64,000 nucleotides of DNA from Valencia hispanica (taxonomy: Eukaryota; Chordata; Actinopteri; Cyprinodontiformes; Valenciidae). Position 1 is the stretch's first letter. Each line of letters begins with the position of its first letter. This document shows, piece after piece, positions 26,450-38,903 of this stretch. The notes below the pieces were generated by a model. The model was given only the letters and a program-made list of their open reading frames with translations. It did no database searches and was not told the origin of the DNA. A program made the position numbers and the translations under genes. The stretch lies in the NCBI GenBank assembly GCA_963556495.2, contig OY747714.1:52165541-52229540 (forward strand). Direction: 5' to 3'.

Positions 26450-29400
26450 GCAAGCTCAGGTGCTTTCCCAAGTGCTAGCTCAGGTTCTAGCCCAGGTGCT
26501 AGCTCAGGTGCTAGCTCAGATAATAGCTCAGGTGCTAACCCTTGTGCTAGCTCAGGTGCTAGCCCAGGTGTTAGCTCAGGTGATTGCTCAGGTGCAAGTC
26601 CAGGTGCTAGCCCATGTGCTAGCTCAGGTGCTAGCTCAGGTGCTAGCCCAGGTGCTAGTACAGTTGCTAGATCAGGTGCTAGCTCAGGGTCTAGCCCAAG
26701 TTTTAGCTCAGGTGCTAGTCCAGGTGCTAGCAAAGTTGCTAGCTCAGGTCAAGCCCAGGTGCTAGCTCAGGTGCTAGCTCAGGGTCTAGCCCAAGTTTTA
26801 GCTCAGGTGCTAGCTCAGGTGTTAGCTCAGGTGCTAGCCCAGGTGCTAGCTCAGGTGCTAGCCCAGGTGCTAGCCCAGGTATTAGCTAAGGTGCTAGCTC
26901 AGATACTAGCTCAGGTGCTCACCCAGTTGCTAGCCCATGTGCTAGCCCATGTGCTAGCCCAAGTTTTAGCTCAGGTGCTAGCTCAGGTGTTAGCTCAGGT
27001 GCTAGCCCAGGTGCTAGCTCAGGTGCTAGCCCAGGTGCTAGCCCAGGTATTAGCTAAGGTGCTAGCTCAGATACTAGCTCAGGTGCTCACCCAGTTGCTA
27101 GCCCATGTGCTAGCCCATGTGCTAGCCAAGGTATTAGATCAGGTGCTAGCTCAGGTGCTAGCCCAGGTGTAAGCTCAGGTGCTTCCTCAGGTGCTAGTCC
27201 AGGTGCTAGCAAAGTTGATAGTCCAGGTGCTAGCAAAGTTGATAGCTCAGGTCAAGCTCAGGTGCTAGTCCAGGTGCTAGCTCAGGTGCTAGCCCAGGTG
27301 CTAGCTCAGGTGCTAGCTCAGGGTCTAGCCCAAGTTTTAGCTCAGGTGCTAGCTCAGGTGTTAGCTCAGGTGCTAGCCCAGGTGCTAGCTCAGGTGCTAG
27401 CCCAGGTGCTAGCCCAGGTATTAGCTAAGGTGCTAGCTCAGATACTAGCTCAGGTGCTAACCCAGTTGCTAGCCCATGTGCTAGCCCAGGTGCTAGCCAA
27501 GGTATTAGATCAGGTGCTACCTCAGATGCTAGCCCAGGTGCTAGCTCAGGTGCTAGCATAGGTATTAGCTCAGGTGCTGGCTTAGGTTCTACCTTAGCTT
27601 TTAGCTCAGGTGCTAGCCCAGGTGCTAGCCCAGTTGCTAGCTCAGGTGCTAGCCCAGGAATTTGCTCAGGTGCAAGCTCAGGTGCTTTCCCAGGTGCTAG
27701 CTCAGGTGCTAGCCAAGGTATTAGCTCAGGTGCTACCTCAGATGCTAGCTCAGGTGCTAACCCATGAACTAGCTAGGGTGCTAGCCAAGGTGCTAGCTCA
27801 GGTGCTAGCCCAGGTGCTAGCTCAGGTGCTAGCTAAGGGTCTAGCCCAGGTTTTAGCTCAGGTGCTAGCCCAGGTGCTAGCTTAGATGCTAGCTCAGGTG
27901 CTAACCCAGGTGCTAGCTCAGGTGCTAGCCCAGGTGTAAGCTCAGGTGCTTCCTCAGGTGCTAGTCCAGGTGCTAGCAAAGTTGATAGTCCAGGTGCTAG
28001 CAAAGTTGATAGCTCAGGTCAAGCTCAGGTGCTAGTCCAGGTGCTAGCTCAGATGCTAGCTCAGGTGCTAGCCCAGGTGCTAGCTCAGGTGCTAGCTCAG
28101 GGTCTAGCCCAAGTTTTAGCTCAGGTGCTAGCTCAGGTGTTAGCTCAGGTGCTAGCCCAGGTGCTAGCTCAGGTGCTAGCCCAGGTGCTAGCTCAGGTGC
28201 TAGCTAAGGGTCTAGCTCAGATACTAGCTCAGGTGCTAGCCCAGGTGCAAGCTCAGGTGCTATCCCAGGTGCTAGCCCAGGTGCTAGCTCAGGTGCTAGC
28301 CCAGGTGCTAGCTCAGGTGCTAGCCAAGGTATTAGCTCAGGTGCTACCTCAGATTCTAGCTCAGGTGATAGCTCAGGTGCTAGCTAAGGGTCTAGCCCAG
28401 GTTTTAGCTCAGGTGCTAGCTCAGGTGTTAGCTCAGGTGCTAGCCCAGGTGCTAGCCCAGTTGCTAGCTCAGATGCTAGCCCAGGTATTAGCTCAGGTGT
28501 TAGCTCAGGTGCTTTCCCAGGTGCTAGCTCAGGTGCTAGCCCAGGTGCTAGCTCAGGTGCTAGCTCAGATACTAGCTCAGGTGCTAACCCAGGTGCTAGC
28601 TCAGGTGCTAGCCCAGCTGTTAGCTCAGGTGATTGCTCAGGTGCTAGTCCATGTGCTAGCCCATGTGCTAGCTCAGGTGCTAGCTCAGGTGCTAGCTCAG
28701 GTGCTAGCCCAGGTGCTAGCCCAGGTGCTAGTACAGTTGCTAGATCAGGTGCTAGCTCAGGGTCTAGCCCAAGTTTTAGCTCAGGTGCTAGTCCAGGTGC
28801 TAGCAAAGTTGCTAGCTCAGGTCAAGCTCAGGTGCTAGTCCAGGTGCTAGCTCAGGTGCTAGCCCAGGTGCTAGCTCAGGTGCTAGCTCAGGGTCTAGCC
28901 CAAGTTTTAGCTCAGGTGCTAGCTCAGGTGCTAGCTCAGGTGCTAGCATAGGTATTAGCTCAGGTGCTGGCCCAGGTTCTACCTTAGCTATTAGCTCAGG
29001 TGCTAGCCCAGGTGCTAGCCCAGTTGCTAGCTCAGGTGCTAGCCCAGGAATTAGCTCAGGTGCAAGCTCAGGTGCTTTCCCAGGTGCTAGCTCAGGTGCT
29101 AGCCAAGGAATTAGCTCAGGTGCTACCTCAGATGCTAGCTCAGGTGCTAACCCATGAACTAGCTAGGGTGCTAGCCCAGGTGCTAGCTTAGGTGCTACCT
29201 CAGGTGCTAGCCCAGGTGCTGGCCCAGGTGCTAGTACAGTTGCTAGATCAGGTGCTAGCTCAGGTGCTAGCTCAGGTGTTAGCCCAGGTGCTAGTTCAGG
29301 TGCTAGCTCAGGTGTTAGCAAATGATCTAGCTCAGGTGCTACCTCAAAGGCAAGCTCAGGTGCTAGCTCAGGGTCTAGCCCAAGTTTTAGCTCAGATGCT

Positions 29401-32400
29401 AGCTCAGGTGTTAGCTCAGGTGCTAGCCCAGGTGCTAGCTCAGGTGCTAGCCCAAGTGCTAGCTCAGGTGCTAGCCCAGGTGCTAGCTCAGGTGCTAGCC
29501 CAGGTGCTAGCTCAGGTGCTAGCTAAGGGTCTAGCCCAGGTTTTCGCTCAGGTGCTAGCCCAGGTGCTAGCTTAGATGCTAGCTCAGGTGCTAACCCAGG
29601 TGCTAGCTCAGGTGCTAGCCCAGGTGTAAGCTCAGGTGCTAGCCCAGGTATTAGCTCAGGTGCAAGCTCAGGTGCTTTCCCAGGTGCTAGCTCAGGTGCT
29701 AACCCAGGTGCTAGCTCAGGTGCTAGCTCAGATACTAGCTCAGGTGCTAACCCTTGTGCTAGCTCAGGTGCTAGCCCAGGTGTTAGCTCAGGTGATTGTT
29801 CAGGTGCAAGCTCAGGTGCTTTCCCAGGTGCTAGCTCAGGTGCTAGCCCAGGTGCTAGCTCAGGTGCTAGCTCAGATACTAGCTCAGGTGCTAACCCTTG
29901 TGCTACCTCAGGTGCTAGCCCAGGTGCTGGCCCAGGTGCTAGTACAGTTGCTAGATCAGGTGCTAGCTCAGGTGCTAGCTCAGGTGTTAGCCCAGGTGCT
30001 AGTTCAGGTGCTAGCTCAGGTGTTAGCAAATGATCTAGCTCAGGTGCTACCTCAAAGGCAAGCTCAGGTGCTAGCTCAGGGTCTAGCCCAAGTTTTAGCT
30101 CAGATGCTAGCTCAGGTGTTAGCTCAGGTGCTAGCCCAGGTGCTAGCCCAAGTGCTAGCTCAGGTGCTAGCCCAGGTGCTAGCTCAGGTACTAGCCCAGG
30201 TGCTAGCTCAGGTGCTAGCTAAGGGTCTAGCCCAGGTTTTAGCTCAGGTGCTAGCCCAGGTGCTAGCTTAGATGCTAGCTCAGGTGATAACCCAGGTGCT
30301 AGCTCAGGTGCTAGCCCAGGTGTAAGCTCAGGTGCTAGCCCAGGTGCTAGCTCAGGTGCTAGCCCAAGTGCTAGCTCAGATGCTAGCCCAGGTGCTAGCT
30401 CAGGTGCTAGCCCAGGTGCTAGCTCAGGTGCTAGCTAAGGGTCTAGCCCAGGTTTTAGCTCAGGTGCTAGCCCAGGTGCTAGCTTAGATTCTAGCTCAGG
30501 TGCTAACCCAGGTGCTAGCTCAGGTGCTAGCCCAGGTGTAAGCTCAGGTTCTTCCTCAGGTGCTAGTCCAGGTGCTAGCAAAGTTGATAGTCCAGGTGCT
30601 AGCAAAGTTGATAGCTCAGGTCAAGCTCAGGTGCTAGTCCAGGTGCTAGCTCAGTTGCTAGCTCAGGTGCTAGCCCAGGTGCTGGCCCAGGTGCTAGTAC
30701 AGTTGCTAGATCAGGTGCTAGCTCAGGTGCTAGCTCAGGTGTTAGCCCAGGTGCTAGTTCAGGTGCTAGCTCAGGTGTTAGCAAATGATCTAGCTCAGGT
30801 GCTAGCTCAGGTGCTAGCTCAGGGTCTAGCCCAAGTTTTAGCTCAGATGCTAGCTCAGGTGTTAGCTCAGGTGCTAGCCCAGGTGCTAGCTCAGGTGCTA
30901 GCCCAAGTGCTAGCTCAGGTGCAAGCTCAGGTGCTTTCCCAAGTGCTAGCTCAGGTTCTAGCCCAGGTGCTAGCTCAGGTGCTAGCTCAGATAATAGCTC
31001 AGGTGCTAACCCTTGTGCTAGCTCAGGTGCTAGCCCAGGTGTTAGCTCAGGTGATTGCTCAGGTGCAAGTCCAGGTGCTAGCCCATGTGCTAGCTCAGGT
31101 GCTAGCTCAGGTGCTAGCCCAGGTGCTAGTACAGTTGCTAGATCAGGTACAAGCTCAGGGTCTAGCCCAAGTTTTAGCTCAGGTGCTAGTCCAGGTATTA
31201 GCTAAGGTGCTAGCTCAGATACTAGCTCAGGTGCTCACCCAGTTGCTAGCCCATGTGCTAGCCCATGTGCTAGCCCAAGTTTTAGCTCAGGTGCTAGCTC
31301 AGGTGTTAGCTCAGGTGCTAGCCCAGGTGCTAGCTCAGGTGCTAGCCCAGGTGCTAGCCCAGGTATTAGCTAAGGTGCTAGCTCAGATACTAGCTCAGGT
31401 GCTAACCCAGTTGCTAGCCCATGTGCTAGCCCAGGTGCTAGCCAAGGTATTAGATCAGGTGCTAGCTCAGGTGCTAGCCCAGGTGTAAGCTCAGGTGCTT
31501 CCTCAGGTGCTAGTCCAGGTGCTAGCAAAGTTGATAGTCCAGGTGCTAGCAAAGTTGATAGCTCAGGTCAAGCTCAGGTGCTAGTCCAGGTGCTAGCTCA
31601 GGTGCTAGCCCAGGTGCTAGCTCAGGTGCTAGCTCAGGGTCTAGCCCAAGTTTTAGCTCAGGTGCTAGCTCAGGTGTTAGCTCAGGTGCTAGCCCAGGTG
31701 CTAGCTCAGGTGCTAGCCCAGGTGCTAGCCCAGGTATTAGCTAAGGTGCTAGCTCAGATACTAGCTCAGGTGCTAACCCAGTTGCTAGCCCATGTGCTAG
31801 CCCAGGTGCTAGCCAAGGTATTAGATCAGGTGCTACCTCAGATGCTAGCCCAGGTGCTAGCTCAGGTGCTAGCATAGGTATTAGCTCAGGTGCTGGCCCA
31901 GGTTCTACCTTAGCTTTTAGCTCAGGTGCTAGCCCAGGTGCTAGCCCAGTTGCTAGCTCAGGTGCTAGCCCAGGAATTTGCTCAGGTGCAAGCTCAGGTG
32001 CTTTCCCAGGTGCTAGCTCAGGTGCTAGCCAAGGTATTAGCTCAGGTGCTACCTCAGATGCTAGCTCAGGTGCTAACCCATGAACTAGCTAGGGTGCTAG
32101 CCAAGGTGCTAGCTCAGGTGCTAGCCCAGGTGCTAGCTCAGGTGCTAGCTAAGGGTCTAGCCCAGGTTTTAGCTCAGGTGCTAGCCCAGGTGCTAGCTTA
32201 GATGCTAGCTCAGGTGCTAACCCAGGTGCTAGCTCAGGTGCTAGCCCAGGTGTAAGCTCAGGTGCTTCCTCAGGTGCTAGTCCAGGTGCTAGCAAAGTTG
32301 ATAGTCCAGGTGCTAGCAAAGTTGATAGCTCAGGTCAAGCTCAGGTGCTAGTCCAGGTGCTAGCTCAGGTGCTAGCTCAGGTGCTAGCCCAGGTGCTAGC

Positions 32401-34979
32401 TCAGGTGCTAGCTCAGGGTCTAGCCCAAGTTTTAGCTCAGGTGCTAGCTCAGGTGTTAGCTCAGGTGCTAGCCCAGGTGCTAGCTCAGGTGCTAGCCCAG
32501 GTGCTAGCTCAGGTGCTAGCTAAGGGTCTAGCTCAGATACTAGCTCAGGTGCTAGCCCAGGTGCTAGCTCAGGTGCTATCCCAGGTGCTAGCTCAGGTGC
32601 TAGCTCAGGTGCTAGCCCAGGTGCTAGCTCAGGTGCTAGCCAAGGTATTAGCTCAGGTGCTACCTCAGATTCTAGCTCAGGTGATAGCTCAGGTGCTAGC
32701 TAAGGGTCTAGCCCAGGTTTTAGCTCAGGTGCTAGCTCAGGTGTTAGCTCAGGTGCTAGCCCAGGTGCTAGCCCAGTTGCTAGCTCAGATGCTAGCCCAG
32801 GTATTAGCTCAGGTGTTAGCTCAGGTGCTTTCCCAGGTGCTAGCTCAGGTGCTAGCCCAGGTGCTAGCTCAGGTGCTAGCTCAGATACTAGCTCAGGTGC
32901 TAACCCAGGTGCTAGCTCAGGTGCTAGCCCAGGTGTTAGCTCAGGTGATTGCTCAGGTGCTAGTCCAGGTGCTAGCCCATGTGCTAGCTCAGGTGCTAGC
33001 TCAGGTGCTAGCCCAGGTGCTAGCCCAGGTGCTAGTACAGTTGCTAGATCAGGTGCTAGCTCAGGGTCTAGCCCAAGTTTTAGCTCAGGTGCTAGTCCAG
33101 GTGCTAGCAAAGTTGCTAGCTCAGGTCAAGCTCAGGTGCTAGTCCAGGTGCTAGCTCAGGTGCTAGCCCAGGTGCTAGCTCAGGTGCTAGCTCAGGGTCT
33201 AGCCCAAGTTTTAGCTCAGGTGCTAGCTCAGGTGCTAGCTCAGGTGCTAGCATAGGTATTAGCTCAGGTGCTGGCCCAGGTTCTACCTTAGCTATTAGCT
33301 CAGGTTCTAGCCCAGGTGCTAGCCCAGTTGCTAGCTCAGGTTCTAGCCCAGGAATTAGCTCAGGTGCAAGCTCAGGTGCTTTCCCAGGTGCTAGCTCAGG
33401 TGCTAGCCAAGGTATTAGCTCAGGTGCTACCTCAGATGCTAGCTCAGGTGCTAACCCATGAACTAGCTAGGGTGCTAGCCCAGGTGCTAGCTTAGGTGCT
33501 CCCTCAGGTGCTAGCCCAGGTGCTGGCCCATGTGCTAGTACAGTTGCTAGATCAGGTGCTAGCTCAGGTGCTAGCTCAGGTGTTAGCCCAGGTGCTAGTT
33601 CAGGTGCTAGCTCAGGTGTTAGCAAATGATCTAGCTCAGGTGCTACCTCAAAGGCAAGCTCAGGTGCTAGCTCAGGGTCTAGCCCAAGTTTTAGCTCAGA
33701 TGCTAGCTCAGGTGTTAGCTCAGGTGCTAGCCCAGGTGCTAGCTCAGGTGCTAGCCCAAGTGCTAGCTCAGGTGCTAGCCCAGGTGCTAGCTCAGGTGCT
33801 AGCCCAGGTGCTAGCTCAGGTGCTAGCTAAGGGTCTAGCCCAGGTTTTCGTTCAGGTGCTAGCCCAGGTGCTAGCTTAGATGCTAGCTCAGGTGCTAACC
33901 CAGGTGCTAGCTCAGGTGTTAGCCCAGGTGTAAGCTCAGGTGCTAGCCCAGGTATTAGCTCAGGTGCAAGCTCAGGTGCTTTCCCAGGTGCTAGCTCAGG
34001 TGCTAGCCCAGGTGCTAGCTCAGGTGCTAGCTCAGATACTAGCTCAGGTGCTAACCCTTGTGCTAGCTCAGGTGCTAGCCCAGGTGTTAGCTCAGGTGAT
34101 TGTTCAGGTGCAAGCTCAGGTGCTAGCCCAGGTGCTAGCTCAGGTGCTAGCCCAGGTGCTAGCTCAGGTGCTAGCTCAGATACTAGCTCAGGTGCTAACC
34201 CTTGTGCTACCTCAGGTGCTAGCCCAGGTGCTGGCCCAGGTGCTAGTACAGTTGCTAGATCAGGTGCTAGCTCAGGTGCTAGCTCAGGTGTTAGCCCAGG
34301 TGCTAGTTCAGGTGCTAGCTCAGGTGTTAGCAAATGATCTAGCTCAGGTGCTACCTCAAAGGCAAGCTCAGGTGCTAGCTCAGGGTCTAGCCCAAGTTTT
34401 AGCTCAGGTGCTAGCTCAGGTGTTAGCTCAGGTGCTAGCTCAGGTGCTAGCCCAAGTGCTAGCTCAGGTGCTAGCCCAGGTGCTAGCTCAGGTACTAGCC
34501 CAGGTGCTAGCTCAGGTGCTAGCTAAGGGTCTAGCCCAGGTTTTAGCTCAGGTGCTAGCCCAGGTGCTAGCTTAGATGCTAGCTCAGGTGATAACCCAGG
34601 TGCTAGCTCAGGTGCTAGCCCAGGTGTAAGCTCAGGTGCTAGCCCAGGTGCTAGCTCAGGTGCTAGCCCAAGTGCTAGCTCAGATGCTAGCCCAGGTGCT
34701 AGCTCAGGTGCTAGCCCAGGTGCTAGCTCAGGTGCTAGCTAAGGGTCTAGCCCAGGTTTTAGCTCAGGTGCTAGCCCAGGTGCTAGCTTAGATTCTAGCT
34801 CAGGTGCTAACCCAGGTGCTAGCTCAGGTGCTAGCCCAGGTGTAAGCTCAGGTTCTTCCTCAGGTGCTAGTCCAGGTGCTAGCAAAGTTGATAGTCCAGG
34901 TGCTAGCAAAGTTGATAGCTCAGGTCAAGCTCAGGTGCTAGTCCAGGTGCTAGCTCAGTTGCTAGCTCAGGTGCTAGCC
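26450..34979. repeat. Tandem duplication, about 4.3-4.5 kb unit, two copies
   Basis: About 26450-30675 recurs at about 30920-34979. The shift is 4471 at the start (the private pair TTTCCCAAGTGC plus GGTTCTAGC at 26461 and 30932), then 4316 (17-kb-type block 27262/31578), then 4304 from about 29192/33496. The change from 4471 to 4316 is a 155-bp deletion near 31195 that removes one 11-bp monomer (155 = 12 x 13 minus 1). Confidence 0.85.
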
Positions 34980-36409
34980 CAGGTGCTAGCTCAGGTGCTA
35001 GCTCAGGGTCTAGCCCAAGTTTTAGCTCAGGTGCTAGCTCAGGTGTTAGCTCAGGTGCTAGCCCAGGTGCTAGCTCAGGTGCTTGCCCAGGTGCTAGCTC
35101 AGGTGCTAGCTAAGGGTCTAGCTCAGATACTAGCTCAGGTGCTAGCCCAGGTGCAAGCTCAGGTGCTATCTCAGGTGCTAGCCCAGGTGCTAGCTCAGGT
35201 GCTAGCCAAGGTATTAGCTCAGGTGCTACCTCAGATTCTAGCTCAGGTGATAGCTCAGGTGCTAGCTAAGGGTCTAGCCCAGGTTTTAGCTCAGGTGCTA
35301 GCTCAGGTGTTAGCTCAGGTGCTATCTCAGGTGCTAGCCCAGGTGCTAGCTCAGGTGCTAGCCAAGGTATTAGCTCAGGTGATAGCTCAGGTGCTAGCTA
35401 AGGGTCTAGCCCAGGTTTTAGCTCAGGTGCTAGCTCAGGTGTTAGCTCAGGTGCTAGCCCAGGTGCTAGCCCAGTTGCTAGCTCAGGTGCTAGCCCAGGT
35501 ATTAGCTCAGGTGCAAGCTCAGGTGCTTTCCCAGGTGCTAGCTCAGGTTCTAGCCCAGGTGCTAGCTCAGGTGCTAGCTCAGATAATAGCTCAGGTGCTA
35601 ACCCTTGTGCTAGCTCAGGTGCTAGCCCAGGTGTTAGCTCAGGTGATTGCTCAGGTGCAAGTCCAGGTGCTAGCCCATGTGCTAGCTCAGGTGCTAGCTC
35701 AGGTGCTAGCCCAGGTGCTAGTACAGTTGCTAGATCAGGTGCTAGCTCAGGGTCTAGCCCAAGTTTTAGCTCAGGTGCTAGTCCAGGTGCTAGCAAAGTT
35801 GCTAGCTCAGGTCAAGCCCAGGTGCTAGCTCAGGTGCTAGCTCAGGGTCTAGCCCAAGTTTTAGCTCAGGTGCTAGCTCAGGTGTTAGCTCAGGTGCTAG
35901 CCCAGGTGCTAGCTCAGGTGCTAGCCCAGGTGCTAGCCCAGGTATTAGCTAAGGTGCTAGCTCAGATACTAGCTCAGGTGCTCACCCAGTTGCTAGCCCA
36001 TGTGCTAGCCCATGTGCTAGCCAAGGTATTAGATCAGGTGCTACCTCAGATGCTAGCCCAGGTGCTAGCTCAGGTGCTAGCATAGGTATTAGCTCAGGTG
36101 CTGGCCCAGGTTCTACCTTAGCTATTAGCTCAGGTGCTAGCCCAGGTGCTAGCCCAGTTGCTAGCTCAGGTGCTAGCCCAGGAATTAGCTCAGGTGCAAG
36201 CTCAGGTGCTTTCCCAGGTGCTAGCTCAGGTGCTAGCCAAGGAATTAGCTCAGGTGCTACCTCAGATGCTAGCTCAGGTGCTAACCCATGAACTAGCTAG
36301 GGTGCTAGCCCAGGTGCTAGCTTAGGTGCTACCTCAGGTGCTAGCCCAGGTGCTGGCCCAGGTGCTAGTACAGTTGCTAGATCAGGTGCTAGCTCAGGTG
36401 CTAGCTCAG

Positions 36410-37060
36410 GTATTAGCTCAGGTGCTACCTCAGATGCTAGCCCAGGTGCTAGCTCAAGTGCTGGCATAGGTATTAGCTCAGGTGCTTCCTCAAATGCTAG
36501 CCCAGGTGCTAGCCCAGGTGCTAGCTCAGGTGCTAGCTCAGGTGCTAGCCAAGGTATTAGCTCAGGTGCTACCTCAGATGCTAGCCCAGGTGCTAGCTCA
36601 GGTGCTGGCATAGGTATTAGCTCAGGTGCTTCTTCAAATGCTTGCTCAGATGCTAGCCCAGGTGCTAGCTCAGGTGCTGGCATAGGTATTAGCTCAGGTG
36701 CTTCCTCAAATGCTTGCTCAGGTCCTATCCCAGGTATTAGCTCAGGAGTTAGCTCAGGTGCTAGCTCAGGAGCTAACCCAGGTGCTAGCCCATGTGCTAG
36801 CTCAGGTGTTAGCTAATGTTCCAGCTCAGGTGCTAGCTCAGGGTCAAGCTATGGTGCTATCCTATGTGCTAGCCCAGTTGCTAGCTCAGGTGCTAGCCCA
36901 GGTGCTAGCTCAGGTGCTAGCCCAGGTGCTAGCTCAGGTGCTGGCCCAGGTATTAGCTCAGGTGCTAGCACAGGTGCTAGCTCAGGTGTTAGCTCAGGTG
37001 CTAGCCCAGGTGCTAGCTCAGGTGCTAGCACAGGTGTTAGCTCAGGGGCTATCTCAGGTG
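36410..37060. repeat. Divergent island inside the array
   Basis: Monomer order here does not follow the surrounding higher-order types. GGTGCTGGCATA-GGTATTAGCTCA-GGTGCTTCCTCA-AATGCTAGCCCA-like motifs recur three times, near 36460, 36607 and 36676. Then come rare monomers: GGTCCTATCCCA, GGAGTTAGCTCA, TGTTCCAGCTCA, GGGTCAAGCTATGG and GGTGCTATCCTA. GGTCCTATCCCAGGTATTAG is otherwise confined to the 54.7-55.4 kb domain. The usual phase markers are absent. It is either an old segment that escaped homogenisation or a transplanted piece of the edge domain. Confidence 0.75.
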
Positions 37061-38890
37061 CTAGCCCAGGTGCTAGCTCAGGTGCTAGCCAAGGTATTAG
37101 CTCAGGTGCTACCTCAGATTCTAGCTCAGGTGATAGCTCAGGTCCTAGCTAAGGGTCTAGCCCAGGTTTTACCTCAGGTGCTAGCTCAGGTGTTAGCTCA
37201 GGTGCTAGCCCAGGTGCTAGCCCAGTTGCTAGCTCAGGTGCTAGCCCAGGTATTAGCTCAGGTGCAAGCTCAGGTGCTTTCCCAGGTGCTAGCTCAGGTG
37301 CTAGCCCAGGTGCTAGCTCAGGTGCTAGCTCAGATACTAGCTCAGGTGCTAACCCTTGTGCTAGCTCAGGTGCTAGCCCAGGTGCTAGCTCAGGTGCTAG
37401 CTCAGATACTAGCTCAGGTGCTAACCCTTGTGCTAGCTCAGGTGCTAGCCCAGGTGTTAGCTCAGGTGATTGTTCAGGTGCAAGTCCAGGTGCTAGCCCA
37501 TGTGCTAGCTCAGGTGCTAGCTCAGGTGCTAGCCCAGGTGCTAGTACAGTTGCTAGATCAGGTGCTAGCTCAGGGTCTAGCCCAAGTTTTAGCTCAGGTG
37601 CTAGTCCAGGTGCTAGCAAAGTTGCTAGCTCAGGTCAAGCCCAGGTGCTAGCTCAGGTGCTAGCTCAGGGTCTAGCCCAAGTTTTAGCTCAGGTGCTAGC
37701 TCAGGTGTTAGCTCAGGTGCTAGCTCAGGTGCTAGCCCAGGTGTAAGCTCAGGTGCTTCCTCAGGTGCTAGTCCAGGTGCTAGCAAAGTTGATAGCTCAG
37801 GTCAAGCTCAGGTGCTAGTCCAGGTGCTAGCTCAGGTGCTAGCCCAGGTGCTAGCCCAGGTATTAGCTAAGGTGCTAGCTCAGATACTAGCTCAGGTGCT
37901 CACCCAGTTGCTAGCCCATGTGCTAGCCCATGTGCTAGCCAAGGTATTAGATCAGGTGCTACCTCAGATGCTAGCCCAGGTGCTAGCTCAGGTGCTAGCA
38001 TAGGTATTAGCTCAGGTGCTGGCCCAGGTTCTACCTTAGCTATTAGCTCAGGTGCTAGCCCAGGTGCTAGCCCAGGTGCTAGCTCAGGTGCTAGCCCAGG
38101 AATTAGCTCAGGTGCTAGCTCAGGTGCTAGCCCAGGTGCTAGCTCAGGTGCTAGCCAAGGAATTAGCTCAGGTGCTACCTCAGATGCTAGCTCAGGTGCT
38201 AACCCATGAACTAGCTAGGGTGCTAGCCCAGGTGCTAGCTTAGGTGCTACCTCAGGTGCTAGCCCAGGTGCTGGCCCAGGTGCTAGTACAGTTGCTAGAT
38301 CAGGTGCTAGCTCAGGTGCTAGCTCAGGTGTTAGCCCAGGTGCTAGTTCAGGTGCTAGCTCAGGTGTTAGCAAATGATCTAGCTCAGGTGCTACCTCAAA
38401 GGCAAGCTCAGGTGCTAGCTCAGGGTCTAGCCCAAGTTTTAGCTCAGATGCTAGCTCAGGTGTTAGCTCAGGTGCTAGCCCAGGTGCTAGCTCAGGTGCT
38501 AGCCCAGGTGCTAGCCCAGGTGCTAGCTCAGGTGCTAGCCCAAGTGCTAGCTCAGATGCTAGCCCAGGTGCTAGCTCAGGTGCTAGCTCAGGTGCAAGCT
38601 CAGGTGCTTTCCCAGGTGCTAGCTCAGGTGCTAGCCCAGGTGCTAGCTCAGGTGCTAGCTCAGATACTAGCTCAGGTGCTAACCCAGGTGCTAGCTCAGG
38701 TGCTAGCCCAGGTGCTAGCTCAGGTGCTAGCTCAGATTCTAGCTCAGGTGATAGCCCAGGTGCTAGCTCAGGTGCTAGCCCAGGTGCTAGCTCAGGTGCT
38801 AGCCCAGGTGCTAGCTCAGGTGCTAGCCCAAGTGCTAGCTCAGATGCTAGCCCAGGTGCTAGCTCATGTGCTAGCCCAGGTGCTAGCTCA

Positions 38891-38903
38891 GGTTTCTAGC
38901 TAA
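38891..38903. repeat. 13-bp off-size monomer (example)
   Basis: Here the monomer reads GGTTTCTAGC followed by TAA, one base longer than normal. Copies occur near 43185, 44960, 46362, 47764 and 48520, all in the same variant context, so they descend from one insertion spread by duplication. Two independent 13-bp monomers are seen near 16951 (an extra T giving GCCCTAGG) and near 21628 (GGTTTTTAGCTCA). Confidence 0.85.
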
